Source: DASXTK01 sp050744325 (GTDB lineage Bacteria; Actinomycetota; Acidimicrobiia; Acidimicrobiales; VFJN01). Taken from it: a stretch of 64,000 bases of DNA. The first letter of the stretch is position 1. Every line of letters begins with the position of its first letter. Of this stretch, positions 1 through 8,600 are shown piece by piece. The translations under genes and the position numbers were made by a program. The notes beneath the pieces were generated by a model that saw only the letters and a list, made by a program, of their open reading frames with translations, was not told the DNA's origin and did no database searches. The stretch spans positions 62,001 through 126,000 of the forward strand of contig JBOGHK010000221.1 of assembly GCA_050744325.1 (NCBI GenBank). Direction: 5' to 3'.

Positions 1-479
1 TTGCCGTCTCGGCGGTGGATCTGCTCTGTTGGCGCATACCGGCACGGTTCGTCTACCTCACCGGGCTCGGGGCGCTGGCGGGGATGGTGGCTGCCGCGCT
101 GGTGGCGGGTGAGCCGAGGTCGTTGGTCGGGGCGGCAGCCGGCGCCGGTGTCTACCTGTCGGTGCTGGGTGGCATGCACCTGATCGCACCCGGTCAGATG
201 GGGTTCGGCGACGTCCGTCTCGGCGGGCTGATCGGCCTGGTCGTCGGGTGGATCGGTTGGGATGCCGACCATCCGATCGGCGCATCGCTCAGCTGGGCCC
301 TGTTCGCCCTCACCCTCGCGAGCTTCGTCGGCGCCGTCGCAGGCGTCGTCGTGCTGGTCCTGCGACGGCGGGCACGGCGTCTGTCCGGTCGGGTGTGGCG
401 CGAGGCCTACCCGTTCGGCCCGTGGCTGTGCGCCGGGGCCGTGGCCGCGATCCTCGCCGCCGCCCCGGGCGTGTTCTGA
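1..479 (+). CDS. Prepilin peptidase (A24 aspartic protease), 5' end outside window
   Basis: C-terminal part of a membrane-embedded prepilin peptidase, which cleaves the leader of type IV pilin-like proteins at the cytoplasmic membrane face. The frame is open from base 3, before the first possible start, so the gene begins upstream. Both catalytic aspartates of the family are visible: the first in AVDLLCWRIP at bases 12-41, the second in the GxGD-type stretch GFGDVRLG near base 205. Several hydrophobic segments follow, ending in a short C-terminal helix. About 158 residues are present. It lies 59 bases upstream of aroC on the same strand; a prepilin peptidase beside aroC is seen in other actinobacteria. 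The family call is firm; its substrate cannot be told from this window. Confidence 0.85.
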   Translation, partial: AVSAVDLLCWRIPARFVYLTGLGALAGMVAAALVAGEPRSLVGAAAGAGVYLSVLGGMHLIAPGQMGFGDVRLGGLIGLVVGWIGWDADHPIGASLSWALFALTLASFVGAVAGVVVLVLRRRARRLSGRVWREAYPFGPWLCAGAVAAILAAAPGVF

Positions 480-538
480 GGCGCTCGCGCCCAGTGCTGG
501 ATGCCGGCCCGAGCGCGACCAGAACGTAATCTCGGGCA

Positions 539-1708
539 GTGCTCAGGTTCCTCACGGCTGGTGAATCCCACGGGCGGGCGCTGGTGGTGATCGTCGAGGG
601 CCTGCCCGCAGGCCTGCCGGTGACGATCGAGGACATCCAGGACGAGCTGAGCCGTCGGCGTCTGGGCTACGGCCGGGGGCCGCGGATGCGCTTCGAGCAG
701 GACGAGGTCACGATCGTCGGCGGGGTGCGCCACGGCCGCACGCTCGGGTCGCCGGTGGCGATCGAGATCGCCAACACCGAGTGGTCGCGGTCCGACAAGT
801 GGCACACCGAGATGGCCGTCGAGCCCGGGCAGACCGAGGCGCCCCTCACCCAGCCACGACCCGGTCACGCCGACCTAGCGGGCATGCAGAAGTACGGCTT
901 CGCCGACGCGCGTGACGTGCTGGAGAGGGCCTCGGCCCGCGAGACCGCCGCCCGGGTCGCGGCGGGGGCTCTGGCCAAGAACCTGTTGGGCCGTCTCGGC
1001 GTCCAGGTGATCTCCCACGTCGTCCAGATGGGGTCGGCACGATCGAAGGCCTCGGAGCGGCCGACGCCCGACCAGCAAGACCAGGTCGACGCCTCCCCGG
1101 TGCGGTGCTTCGACCCGGTGGCCACCGAGGCGATGATCGAGCAGGTGAAGGCGGTCGCCAAGGAGGGCGACAGCCTCGGCGGCGTCGTCGAGGTGCTCGG
1201 CTACGGCGTCCCCGTGGGGCTCGGCAGCCACGTCCACTGGGACCGGCGGCTCGACGGCCTGTTGGCCAGCGCCCTGATGAGCATCCAGGCAGTCAAGGGC
1301 GTCGAGGTGGGTGACGGGTTCGAGGTTGCGGGTCGACCGGGTAGCGAGGCCCACGACCCGATCACCTGGGACGACGCCGAGCAGCGCTACCGGCGCACGA
1401 CCACCCGGGCGGGTGGGATCGAAGGCGGCATGTCCACCGGCGAGCTGGTCGTGTGCCGAGCCGCGATGAAACCGTTCGCCACCCTCAACCGGCCGGTACT
1501 CACCACCGTCGACGTGGTCACCAAGCGCGAGACGCTGAGCTTCAAGGAGCGCACCGACGTGACCGCGGTGCCGGCGATGGGCGTCGTCGCCGAGACGATG
1601 ACAGCCTTGGTGCTGGCCGGCGAGGCGCTCCGCAAGTTCGGCGGCGACTCGTTCGGCGAGGTGCTGCGCAACGTCGAGTCCTTCCAGGCCACCCTCCGCG
1701 AGGGGTGA
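539..1708 (+). CDS. aroC: Chorismate synthase
   Basis: Converts 5-enolpyruvylshikimate-3-phosphate to chorismate, the last shikimate step, using reduced FMN. The 389-residue product has the usual bacterial length. The N-terminal signature GESHGRAL lies at residues 8-15, the RRLGYGRGPRM segment at about 40-50, and the conserved SARETAARVAAGA block near residue 130. The GTG start at 539 places the flavoenzyme signature at its normal distance from the N-terminus. aroK follows after 7 bases, so the two are very likely co-transcribed. Nothing looks damaged. Confidence 0.98.
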   Translation: MLRFLTAGESHGRALVVIVEGLPAGLPVTIEDIQDELSRRRLGYGRGPRMRFEQDEVTIVGGVRHGRTLGSPVAIEIANTEWSRSDKWHTEMAVEPGQTEAPLTQPRPGHADLAGMQKYGFADARDVLERASARETAARVAAGALAKNLLGRLGVQVISHVVQMGSARSKASERPTPDQQDQVDASPVRCFDPVATEAMIEQVKAVAKEGDSLGGVVEVLGYGVPVGLGSHVHWDRRLDGLLASALMSIQAVKGVEVGDGFEVAGRPGSEAHDPITWDDAEQRYRRTTTRAGGIEGGMSTGELVVCRAAMKPFATLNRPVLTTVDVVTKRETLSFKERTDVTAVPAMGVVAETMTALVLAGEALRKFGGDSFGEVLRNVESFQATLREG

Positions 1709-1715
1709 GCGGCCG

Positions 1716-2261
1716 GTGAGCACGTCGCCCGACCGGCACGTGGTGCTGATCGGCCTCCCCGGGGCGGGAAAGAGCAGCGTCGGCCGCCGCCTGGCCAAGG
1801 AGCTGGAGCGGCCGTTCGCCGACGCCGACGAGCAGCTCGAGCTGACCGCGGGGTGCAGCATCCCCCGGCTGTTCCGCGAGCGCGGCGAGGCCGAGTTCCG
1901 TCGGCTGGAGGCCCAGGTGCTCGCGGATCTGTTGCGCCGCGACGCACCGCTGGTGGTCTCGGCGGCGGGGGGAACCGAGATCTCGGCCGCGAACCGGGCG
2001 CTGCTGGCCGAGCTGGCGGTGGTCGTCTGGCTGCGGGGCGCGATCGGGTTCATAGCCGAGCGGAGCGATCCGACGCATCGTCCGTTGTTGGTCGACGGTC
2101 ACGAGAAGGGACTGTCCCGCCTGGACGAAGAGCGGTCGGTGCTCTACGGGCAGATCGCCGACCAGATCGTGGACATCGAGCCGTTCCACTCCGTCGACGA
2201 CAAGCCGAAGCGCGCGATCGCCCGCCACATCGTCGAGATGCTCAGCTCCCTGTCGGGGTGA
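1716..2261 (+). CDS. aroK: Shikimate kinase (stand-alone copy)
   Basis: Phosphorylates shikimate at the 3-position with ATP. The product is 181 residues. Walker A is GLPGAGKS (residues 13-20), followed by the acidic DADEQLE motif for Mg and substrate, an arginine-rich FRERGEAEFRRLE segment, and the glycine pair in SAAGGTE. The lid region carries HRPLL. The third glycine of the usual GGG substrate loop is replaced (GGT). The GTG start lies 7 bases after aroC. A second shikimate kinase domain occurs in this window fused to a DHQ synthase domain (11749-13368). Both look intact, so either could be the main enzyme. The 3' end faces the damaged aroE, 13 bases away. Confidence 0.93.
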   Translation: MSTSPDRHVVLIGLPGAGKSSVGRRLAKELERPFADADEQLELTAGCSIPRLFRERGEAEFRRLEAQVLADLLRRDAPLVVSAAGGTEISAANRALLAELAVVVWLRGAIGFIAERSDPTHRPLLVDGHEKGLSRLDEERSVLYGQIADQIVDIEPFHSVDDKPKRAIARHIVEMLSSLSG

Positions 2262-2274
2262 CCGAGGAGCTCCT

Positions 2275-3007
2275 TCAGCGCAGACCCCGCTCGCCCTCCA
2301 GGACGCTCATGCGGGCCTCCAGCGCGGCGAGGATCTCAGGCGACAGGCTGTAACCGGTGAACACCTCGAACGCGTCGATGGCCTGGCCGAGGAACAGATC
2401 GAAGCCCGTGATGCGATCCAACCCCGCCGCGGCGGCCCGCACCATCAGCGGTGTCTCGATCGGCGAGTAGATCGCGTCGAAGATCCACCGCTGGTCGCCG
2501 ACGACGGCCAGGTCGACGGGGGCGCCGGGGTCCCAGTACATCCCCGACGGGCGTGCCGTTGACGATGCCGTCCACCCCGTCGAAGGCGACTTCGGCCGAC
2601 GGGCTGACCTCGACGGTGACCCCGGCCCGGCGGTCCCGCAGCGTGCGGGCCAGCTCGTGGGAGCGGTCGGTCGCGATGTCGAAGATCCGGAACCGGGCCG
2701 CCCCGGGGTCGACCAGCGCGGTCGCCGTGGCGGTCCCGACACCGCCGGCTCCCACCACGCCCACGTCCCCGGGTGCCGCTGTGCCGAAGCGTCGCCAGTA
2801 GGCCCACGTGAAGCCGGTGAAGTCGGTGGTGAACGCATGACTGGGGCCGTGCGGCCCGAGGAGCAGGGTGTTGGCTGCCCCGGTGGCGACCACCTCGGGC
2901 GAGGGCTCCGCTGCCGCTTGCCAGGCCGTTGACTTGAACGGCACCGTGATGTTCACGCCCCGGTACCCGGCATCGCCGAGCCGACCCAGGAACCGGTACG
3001 CGGTCAT
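2275..3007 (-). pseudogene. aroE: Shikimate dehydrogenase, N-terminally short and frameshifted
   Basis: Remnant or sequencing-damaged form of NADP shikimate dehydrogenase. From the ATG at 3007 (overlapping the aroQ stop as ATGA) the frame reads GYRGVNITVPFK, containing the catalytic lysine, then TTDFTGF with the substrate aspartate, then the Rossmann loop GVVGAGGVGTA and VNGTPVG. There the frame is lost: removing one G from the GGGG run at about 2545-2548 restores MYWDPGAPVDLAVV and the normal C-terminus (DAIYSPIETPL, GFDLFLGQAIDAF). In addition, about 45 residues expected before GYRGVN, including the shikimate-binding SxS serines, have no room because aroQ occupies that DNA. Two independent defects favour a dying gene, though one base could be a sequencing error. 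Confidence 0.8.
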
Positions 3008-3453
3008 GGTTTCCTTCGCTCGAGATGCCGGATCAGGCCGTCGAGGGCGACGACGTAGCTGTCGCGGCCGAAGCCGGCGACGACCCCCAGGCACACCGCG
3101 GCCAGGACCGACTGGTGTCGGAACGCCTCGCGGGCATGCATGTTGGACAGGTGGGTCTCGACCACCGGCAGCTCGGTGGCACTGATCGCGTCACGCAGGG
3201 CGATGCTGTAGTGGGTGAACGCGCCAGGGTTGAAGACCACGCCGTCGGCCCAGCCACGGGCCTCGTGGAGGGCGTCGACCAGGGCGCCTTCATGGTTCGA
3301 CTGGAGGTCGCGGATCTGGGCTCCCCGCTCGGACGCATGGGCGCGCAGGTCGGCCAGTATGTCGACCAGCGTGTCGGCGCCGTAGACGTCGGGCTCACGG
3401 GTGCCGAGCAGGTTCAGGTTGGGGCCGTTGAGGACGAGGATCTGGTGGGTCAT
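3004..3453 (-). CDS. aroQ: 3-dehydroquinate dehydratase, type II
   Basis: Removes water from 3-dehydroquinate to give 3-dehydroshikimate. The 149-residue product matches the type II dodecameric family in length. Visible motifs: LNGPNLNLLGTREP at residues 8-21, with the catalytic tyrosine following in DVYG; QSNHEG near residue 51; NPGAFTHYS near 75, with the substrate-binding asparagine; and THLSN near 99. The gene is on the minus strand, opposite aroC-aroK, and its stop overlaps the start of the damaged aroE by 4 bases, so the two once formed an operon. Intact. Confidence 0.96.
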   Translation of the reverse strand: MTHQILVLNGPNLNLLGTREPDVYGADTLVDILADLRAHASERGAQIRDLQSNHEGALVDALHEARGWADGVVFNPGAFTHYSIALRDAISATELPVVETHLSNMHAREAFRHQSVLAAVCLGVVAGFGRDSYVVALDGLIRHLERRKP

Positions 3454-3504
3454 GAGCGGAGCCTAAGCCTCGGTCCACGTGCGTCCAGCAGGTCGGATGC
3501 CATG

Positions 3505-4035
3505 AGCGCAAAGGAGCGGTCGTGATGTAGCCGAGTGACAAGCTCTCGACAGCCAGCCGGTGTGAGTCCGGTCCGGGGAGACGCCAGGGTCCCCGGTAGC
3601 GAAGCTCCCGGGTCCGGTTGAGACGCCGGGGTCGAAGCGGGGTGGAGGCTGGAACCCCGCAGGGCTCGCCCGTTTCTCCTCTGCTCGCCAACATCGCCCT
3701 CTATGTCCTCGATGAGGTGTGGGACCAGGCGGGACGGCGACAGGGGATGCTGATCAGGTTCGCCGACGACTTCGTCGTGTTGTGCCCCACCAGGCAACGA
3801 GCCGAACAGGCCCGAGACCTGGCCGTGGCCACCCTGGCACCGCTCGGGCTGCGCCTGCACCCGGACAAGACCAGGATCGTGGACATCGGGCGAGGGGCAG
3901 GAGGCTTCGACTTCTTGGGGTTCCATCATCGGATGGTGGAGTCCCGGAAGCGGCGGGGTCGTTTCTGGCTCAACAAGTGGCCGTCACCGCGGGCCATGGC
4001 CTCGATTCGAGGCAGGGTCCGTGACCTGAGGAGCC
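3505..4035 (+). mobile_element. Truncated group II intron
   Basis: Bases about 3505-3640 resemble the structured 5' RNA of bacterial group II introns, with GC-rich paired segments around CTCTCGACAGCCAGCCGG and the GTGAGTCCGG stretch. They run directly into the middle of an intron-encoded reverse transcriptase at about 3642. The start of the protein (RT blocks 0-3), the end of its maturase region and intron domains V/VI are all missing, so the element cannot splice or move. It lies upstream of aroQ and abuts a fragment of an unrelated membrane protein gene near 4035. The exact 5' boundary is my estimate. Confidence 0.7.
3618..4035 (+). pseudogene. Group II intron reverse transcriptase fragment
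   Basis: Internal piece of the intron-encoded reverse transcriptase/maturase. Recognisable blocks in order: GTPQGSPVSPLLANI (RT block 4), RFADDFVVL (the FADD catalytic box, block 5), LGLRLHPDKTRIVDI (block 6), GGFDFLGFHHRM (block 7), then the start of the thumb/X region. The 3618 TTG is only the first possible start in an open frame, not a real start: everything before residue 9 is intron RNA sequence. After about 4035 the frame runs into unrelated DNA up to 4292. Non-functional remnant. Confidence 0.85.
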
Positions 4036-4036
4036 G

Positions 4037-4180
4037 GCCGGGCGTGGCGGGCTGGCGGAGCAGCGTGATCGCCACGGCGAGCACCCAGATCGGGAACAGC
4101 ATGAACACGACGATCCCGGCCGGTCCGGCCAGGGCGAGGACGCCCAGGATCGCCAACCAGCGGGTCCACGCCTTCGACAT
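4037..4180 (-). pseudogene. Fragment of a small membrane protein
   Basis: From an ATG at 4180 the minus strand encodes about 48 residues with two hydrophobic helices (around LAILGVLALAGPAGIVV and MLFPIWVLAVAITLL), ending in an arginine/proline tail. The frame then runs antisense into the intron reverse transcriptase relic, so the gene is cut there. I do not recognise the family. The first 14 bases overlap the 30-base inverted copy of part of the neighbouring lipoprotein gene, so the ATG may be accidental and the piece may be internal. Confidence 0.4.
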
Positions 4181-4196
4181 CGACAACTGCGGCTGG
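4167..4196 (+). repeat. Inverted copy of part of the lipoprotein gene
   Basis: Read on the plus strand, these 30 bases encode HAFDIDNCGW. The lipoprotein gene on the minus strand encodes HAFDLENCGW at 4481-4510. I count 27 of 30 identical bases between the two in opposite orientation. The copy sits exactly where the lipoprotein's C-terminal coding stops making sense (about 4197-4201), so it marks a rearrangement junction, perhaps with a paralogous lipoprotein gene. Confidence 0.6.
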
Positions 4197-4199
4197 AAC

Positions 4200-4951
4200 G
4201 GCGAGGTAGTCGCCGGCGACGAGGTCGACGACCATGTAGTCGCTGTCTCCTGGCGGAGCGAAGGCGCCCGAACCAACCGGGCTGACCATTGACATGGCCT
4301 CGCTCTCGGGCAGGCTGAGCAACTCGTCGGCCGAGGCGGTCACGCCGTCGTTCTTGCGGAGCAGCTGGAGCTCGTGCAGTTCTTGGCCGTCGTTGGTGAC
4401 GTCGAAGCTCGTGGCGCCGGCTTCCAGCTGGGCGGGATGCCGTCGAAGGCGTACTCGGTGGTGGTGACGTTCGAGCGGGCCCAGCCGCAGTTCTCGAGAT
4501 CGAAGGCGTGTAGTGCGTCTTCGGCTGCGGTCACCTCGGGTCCTTCGAACATCGAGAAGTCGCCGGTGGTGGCCATCTCGTCGAACGCCGCGGCCATGAC
4601 CGCGCCCTCGTGGGCGATTGCCTCGGGGATCACTGCGAGCGCCTCCGTGACCAGCGGATGCATGATCTCGCTGGCGTAGGCCCGAAGTACCATCGCATGC
4701 TCCTCGGGGGTCGCCGTCTCGAAGTCCACGTCTGGCGGGGGCGCGGTCTCCACGGCCAGCACCGCCTCGCAGTAGGCGCCGACGTCCGCGCCGCCGTCGC
4801 TGGCGGCCTCGGATGCGGCTCCGGCTCCTGCGGCCGGCGTGTCGTCGGCCTCCGCGGTGGCGTCGTCGGTGTCGTCGTCGCCGCAACCTGCGGCGACCAA
4901 CGCTGCGATGGCGAGGGCAGCGAGCCTGGTGGTGATGTGTTTGTGGTCCAT
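4200..4951 (-). pseudogene. Predicted lipoprotein, frameshifted and 3'-truncated
   Basis: The ATG at 4951 opens an N-terminal lipoprotein signal: basic start, hydrophobic stretch and lipobox LVAAGC with the cysteine at residue 23, followed by an acidic linker rich in D, A and G. A secreted domain follows, including HAFDLENCGW. At about 4431-4440 the frame shifts: after AFDGIP the continuation AQLEAGATSFDVTNDGQ lies in another frame and runs to GDYLA near 4202, where homology-like sequence stops at an inverted repeat. One missing base explains the shift. The late part (TNDGQELHELQLLR) resembles small cupredoxin-like or DUF-type secreted domains, but I cannot name the family. Both a frameshift and a broken 3' end are present, so it is probably dead. 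Confidence 0.65.
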
Positions 4952-5005
4952 GGTGGAGTTCCTGCCGATCTCGTGGCTGGTTGGGTGGGTGGCTGGGGTC
5001 GGTGG

Positions 5006-5560
5006 TCAGCCTCGGGAGCAGGCCGCGACGAGCCGGTGGTGGAGGCCCGGGTCAGGTTCCTCCTCGACCACAGCGCGGTCTTCGAGGCTCAGGTCGAAGG
5101 CCGGGTTCACGGTGTTGATCTCGCCCTCCAAGCCGTCGGGGTCGCGGAACAGCACGGACAGGAGGGGCCCGAGGGGGCTCACGACGCCCTCGCTGGCACG
5201 GACTGCGACCAGGCGGTCGCGGACGGCCTTCAGGTCGTCGAGGTCGGCGAGGAGGAAGCCGATGTGGTCCAGGCGGCCCCGGCTGCCTACCTCGGTGCCG
5301 ATCCCGTCGGCGCCGGGGTCGTAGCCCGGCCTCTCGAAGGCGTGGATGATCGTGGTGTCGTTGACGGAGAGGATGGCGTGACGCAACCCGGGTGGTTCGG
5401 TCATACGCAGCACGATCGCTGTCCGCAATCCGATCACGTCCTCGTAGAACGCGCGGAAGCGGTCGAGGTCTGCGGTGTTCATGGCGACGTGGCTCAGGGC
5501 CATCGGCATGACTGTGACCGGGGCCGGGCCGGGGTGGGATGCCTTGATCCGGGGTGCCAT
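5006..5560 (-). CDS. VOC-family (glyoxalase/dioxygenase fold) protein
   Basis: A 184-residue protein with the paired beta-alpha-beta-beta-beta modules of the vicinal oxygen chelate superfamily. The first module starts at LSHVAMNTADLDRFRAFYE, with a potential metal-binding histidine; the second at GRLDHIGFLLADL, again with a histidine; and an acidic residue follows near the end (DPDGLEGEINTVNP). These give the usual H/H/E-type metal site. The last 30 residues (EDRAVVEEEPDPGLHH) are an acidic tail not typical of the fold. The substrate cannot be inferred; dioxygenase, glyoxalase and resistance proteins share this fold. It stands alone between the broken lipoprotein gene and a large ATPase gene. 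Confidence 0.75.
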   Translation of the reverse strand: MAPRIKASHPGPAPVTVMPMALSHVAMNTADLDRFRAFYEDVIGLRTAIVLRMTEPPGLRHAILSVNDTTIIHAFERPGYDPGADGIGTEVGSRGRLDHIGFLLADLDDLKAVRDRLVAVRASEGVVSPLGPLLSVLFRDPDGLEGEINTVNPAFDLSLEDRAVVEEEPDPGLHHRLVAACSRG

Positions 5561-5691
5561 CGGGATCCTCCAGTTGGGTCGGGGTACCCAAGGAGGCGTT
5601 CCGTGGCGATGGCACGATGTTCCGCGGCCCGGTCGGCGGCCGTTTGGCAGCGCGTGGCTGACCCCGCTCGGGGTCGCCGCTCAGCTCCTGC

Positions 5692-8600
5692 TCAGGTGTC
5701 GATCTCCCAGGTGAGCGCGGCGGACGGTTCGGGCGAGTAGCTGCAGAACCGGCCGGTTCGCAGCGATCGCTCGAGGTGAGCGCCGAGGTCGGGGACCTGG
5801 GCGGCGATGGCCGCGACCGCTCGTCGCAGGCTGCGGGTGACGTTGACTCGGGCTCGTTCGGCGCCCGACCCGCTCGGCCGGTCGCGGCCGTCGAGGCCGA
5901 CAGCCCGGCGGAGCTCGCGCACGATGGCATCGAGCTCGATGCGGGCGAGCGCCGCGCGGTCGGGGTCGTTGTTGGACTCGGCCTCGTCGATGTCGTCCTG
6001 CAGGTCGCGGAGGCGGCGGCGGTACTCGCGCTTGGCCCGGGCGTCGAGGCCGGCACCGAGGTCGCGAGCGGTCGGGACGGCAGCCGCGTCCATGCCCGCC
6101 AGGTCGGTGGCCGGGATCTCGGCACCCGGTCGGGCCGCCAGCAGTAGGGCAAGCTGGGCGATGCCGAGTGAGTCCGCGACAGTGCCGACGCCGTGGGGCG
6201 ATGCGACCCGCCACCCTCCATCGGTGCGTCGCAGCGACGCGCCAGGACGACGGTGACCGCCGGCCTCGGCGCGCGAGGGGTCCAGGCCGGCCTCCGGCAC
6301 CAGGATTCCGAGCGGCTGGGCAACCCGATGGGCCTGGTCCAGCGCCGTGGCGGCCTCAGCGTCGTCCCGACGCGCCGCTAGCGCCTGGGCCAGGTGGGTG
6401 GCGCAGTGGGCGAGGAGCGTCGGCGAGGGCATCGTCGAGACCAGGGCGACGGCGTGCTGGTGATAGGCGACAGCGGCGTCGATGTCGCCTTCGAGCTGAG
6501 CGAGTCGGCCAAGGGTGGTGGCGACCGGCAGAAGCACCTGGATCCCGCTGCCGGTGCCCAAGCGATCCCGGAACGGTGCCAAGACCCGCCGCAGCCTGGC
6601 CGCGTGCTCGACGGCGCCCAGCTCCGCCGCCATGGATCCCAGCAGGGCGACGAGGTGGATACCCTCCAGGCCGGCGAGCAGAGGCTCGGGATCGGCTGCG
6701 TAGCGCTGGACGATCGGCGCCGCCCGCTCGGGCTCCCCCAGCACGCACGCGGCCCGGGCGTGCATGAGGCCGATGAACGGCAGCGCGGCGAAGGGACCGG
6801 TCGACGCTTTGAGGCGCTGGTAGAGCGAGCCCAACCCGGGATCCGGACGCCCCCATAGCGACGTGGTGGTAGCGCGGATGCTGAACACCATCCCGAGGGC
6901 TTCAGGCTCCTCGGCTGCCTCCATCCCCAGCTCCGCGACCTCGTCGGCCCGCGCCAGGGCCCCGGCCCGGTCGCCGTCGACGAGGTGCAGGTTCGCCCGG
7001 CGCACCATGGCCGACCATCGCCACCTGGGCGACGGCATCACCAGCGCGTAGACCTCGAGGGCCTCGAGCGCGGCGTTCGCGCCGTTACGGTCGCCCTGAT
7101 CGAGACGGTCGCCGTAGCGCCACTCGTAGCCCTGCAGGGCGATGTGAGGACGGCCCGACCGCTCGCCCAGCGCGACGATCTCGTCGGCCGCCTCCGCCCT
7201 GGCCTCTAGGCCAGCCACACCGAACGGGACGAAGTGGCGGTCGGCCAGGGCTGTGACCAGCAGGTCCGGGTCGCGCAGACGCCGAGCCATCGCGACCCCG
7301 GCATCGCCGTCGGCGTGTGCCGCGTCCAAGGCGTCGGGCAGTGCGCATCGCAGCACCGACATCCGTCCCAGCAGACCCACGCGCAGAGGGTGGTCGCCCG
7401 GCGCGAGCGCGGCCTCGACCGCCGCCAAACGCCGGAGCCGCTCGGGATAGGCGACGAGCGGGTTCGCCTTGCGACAGGCACCCACCTCGGCGACGGCCCG
7501 CAGTTCGGGCTGGTCCACGTGGATGGCGAGGTCTGCGGCGCGGGCGAAGACCTCCTGTGCCCGCAGCTCCTCGCCGAGCGCGTCCAGTGCGTGCCCCAGA
7601 TGGACCACGAGGCGGGCCCTCGTAGCCAGGTCGCCGACGCCGCAGGCTTCGAGCGTGCGGTCCGCGGCAGCGGCCAGGGCGGCGGCACCGCCGTCGTCGC
7701 CGATCGCTCGCAGGCTCTGCACTGCGTCCAGCGCCTCGGTGCAGGCGGCACCAGGATCGCCGGTCGGCAACGCAGCCAGGCGGTGCTCGGCTGCTCGGGC
7801 CAGGCCGGTCGGCGAGTCGTCGAGCACGCGCCACGCCTCGGCCAGCGCCGCGTGCAGCGCCCGACGGCCGCTCGGCACAAGCGTGGCCGTTGCGGTCTCC
7901 GACAACAGGATGTGCCGGAACTCGGCGTGACCGGTGGTGCCCAGTACGACGACATCGGCCGCGGCCGCGGCCTCGAACCTCGCCATGACGTCGTCGACCG
8001 TCGTGCCAAGCGCCGCTGTCAGCACCACGAGCGGCGTCGCGGGACCACCCAGGGCCAGGACCGCGAGCGCATCCCGGACGTCGCTGTCCAAGCGGGCCAG
8101 CGAGCGCTGCAGCACGCTGGACACCACCGACGGCAGACGACCCTCCTGACCGCCGAGCGCCAGCAACTCCCGCAGGAACAGCGGATTGCCAGCCGTTCGG
8201 GCCACCAGCTCGGCCGCATCCACCCGCTCGCCCCCACGCCTACCCGGCGAAGCCTCGGACCCGTCCGGGCGGTGAGATCTGTCAGGTCCATGGGACTCAT
8301 CGGGCCCGTCGGATCCCTCGGGCCCGAGCGCGTCGATCAGGCGCTCCACCGCCTCCACGTCGAGCCCGCTCAGCTCGACCAGCATCGCCTGCTGCCGCAC
8401 CCCAGCCAACGCCATCGCCCCGGGCTCGTCCCCACGACTGGTCCCTACCAACAGCACCTGGTGGCCCAGCAGCAAGCGCGGCAACCGCTCCAGCACCCAC
8501 AGCGAGCCCTCGTCCGCCCAGTGCAGGTCCTCGAGGACCACGACCACCGGCGCCACGTCCGCGAGCTCGACGCCCATCAGCTCGACGGTCTCCCAGCGCC

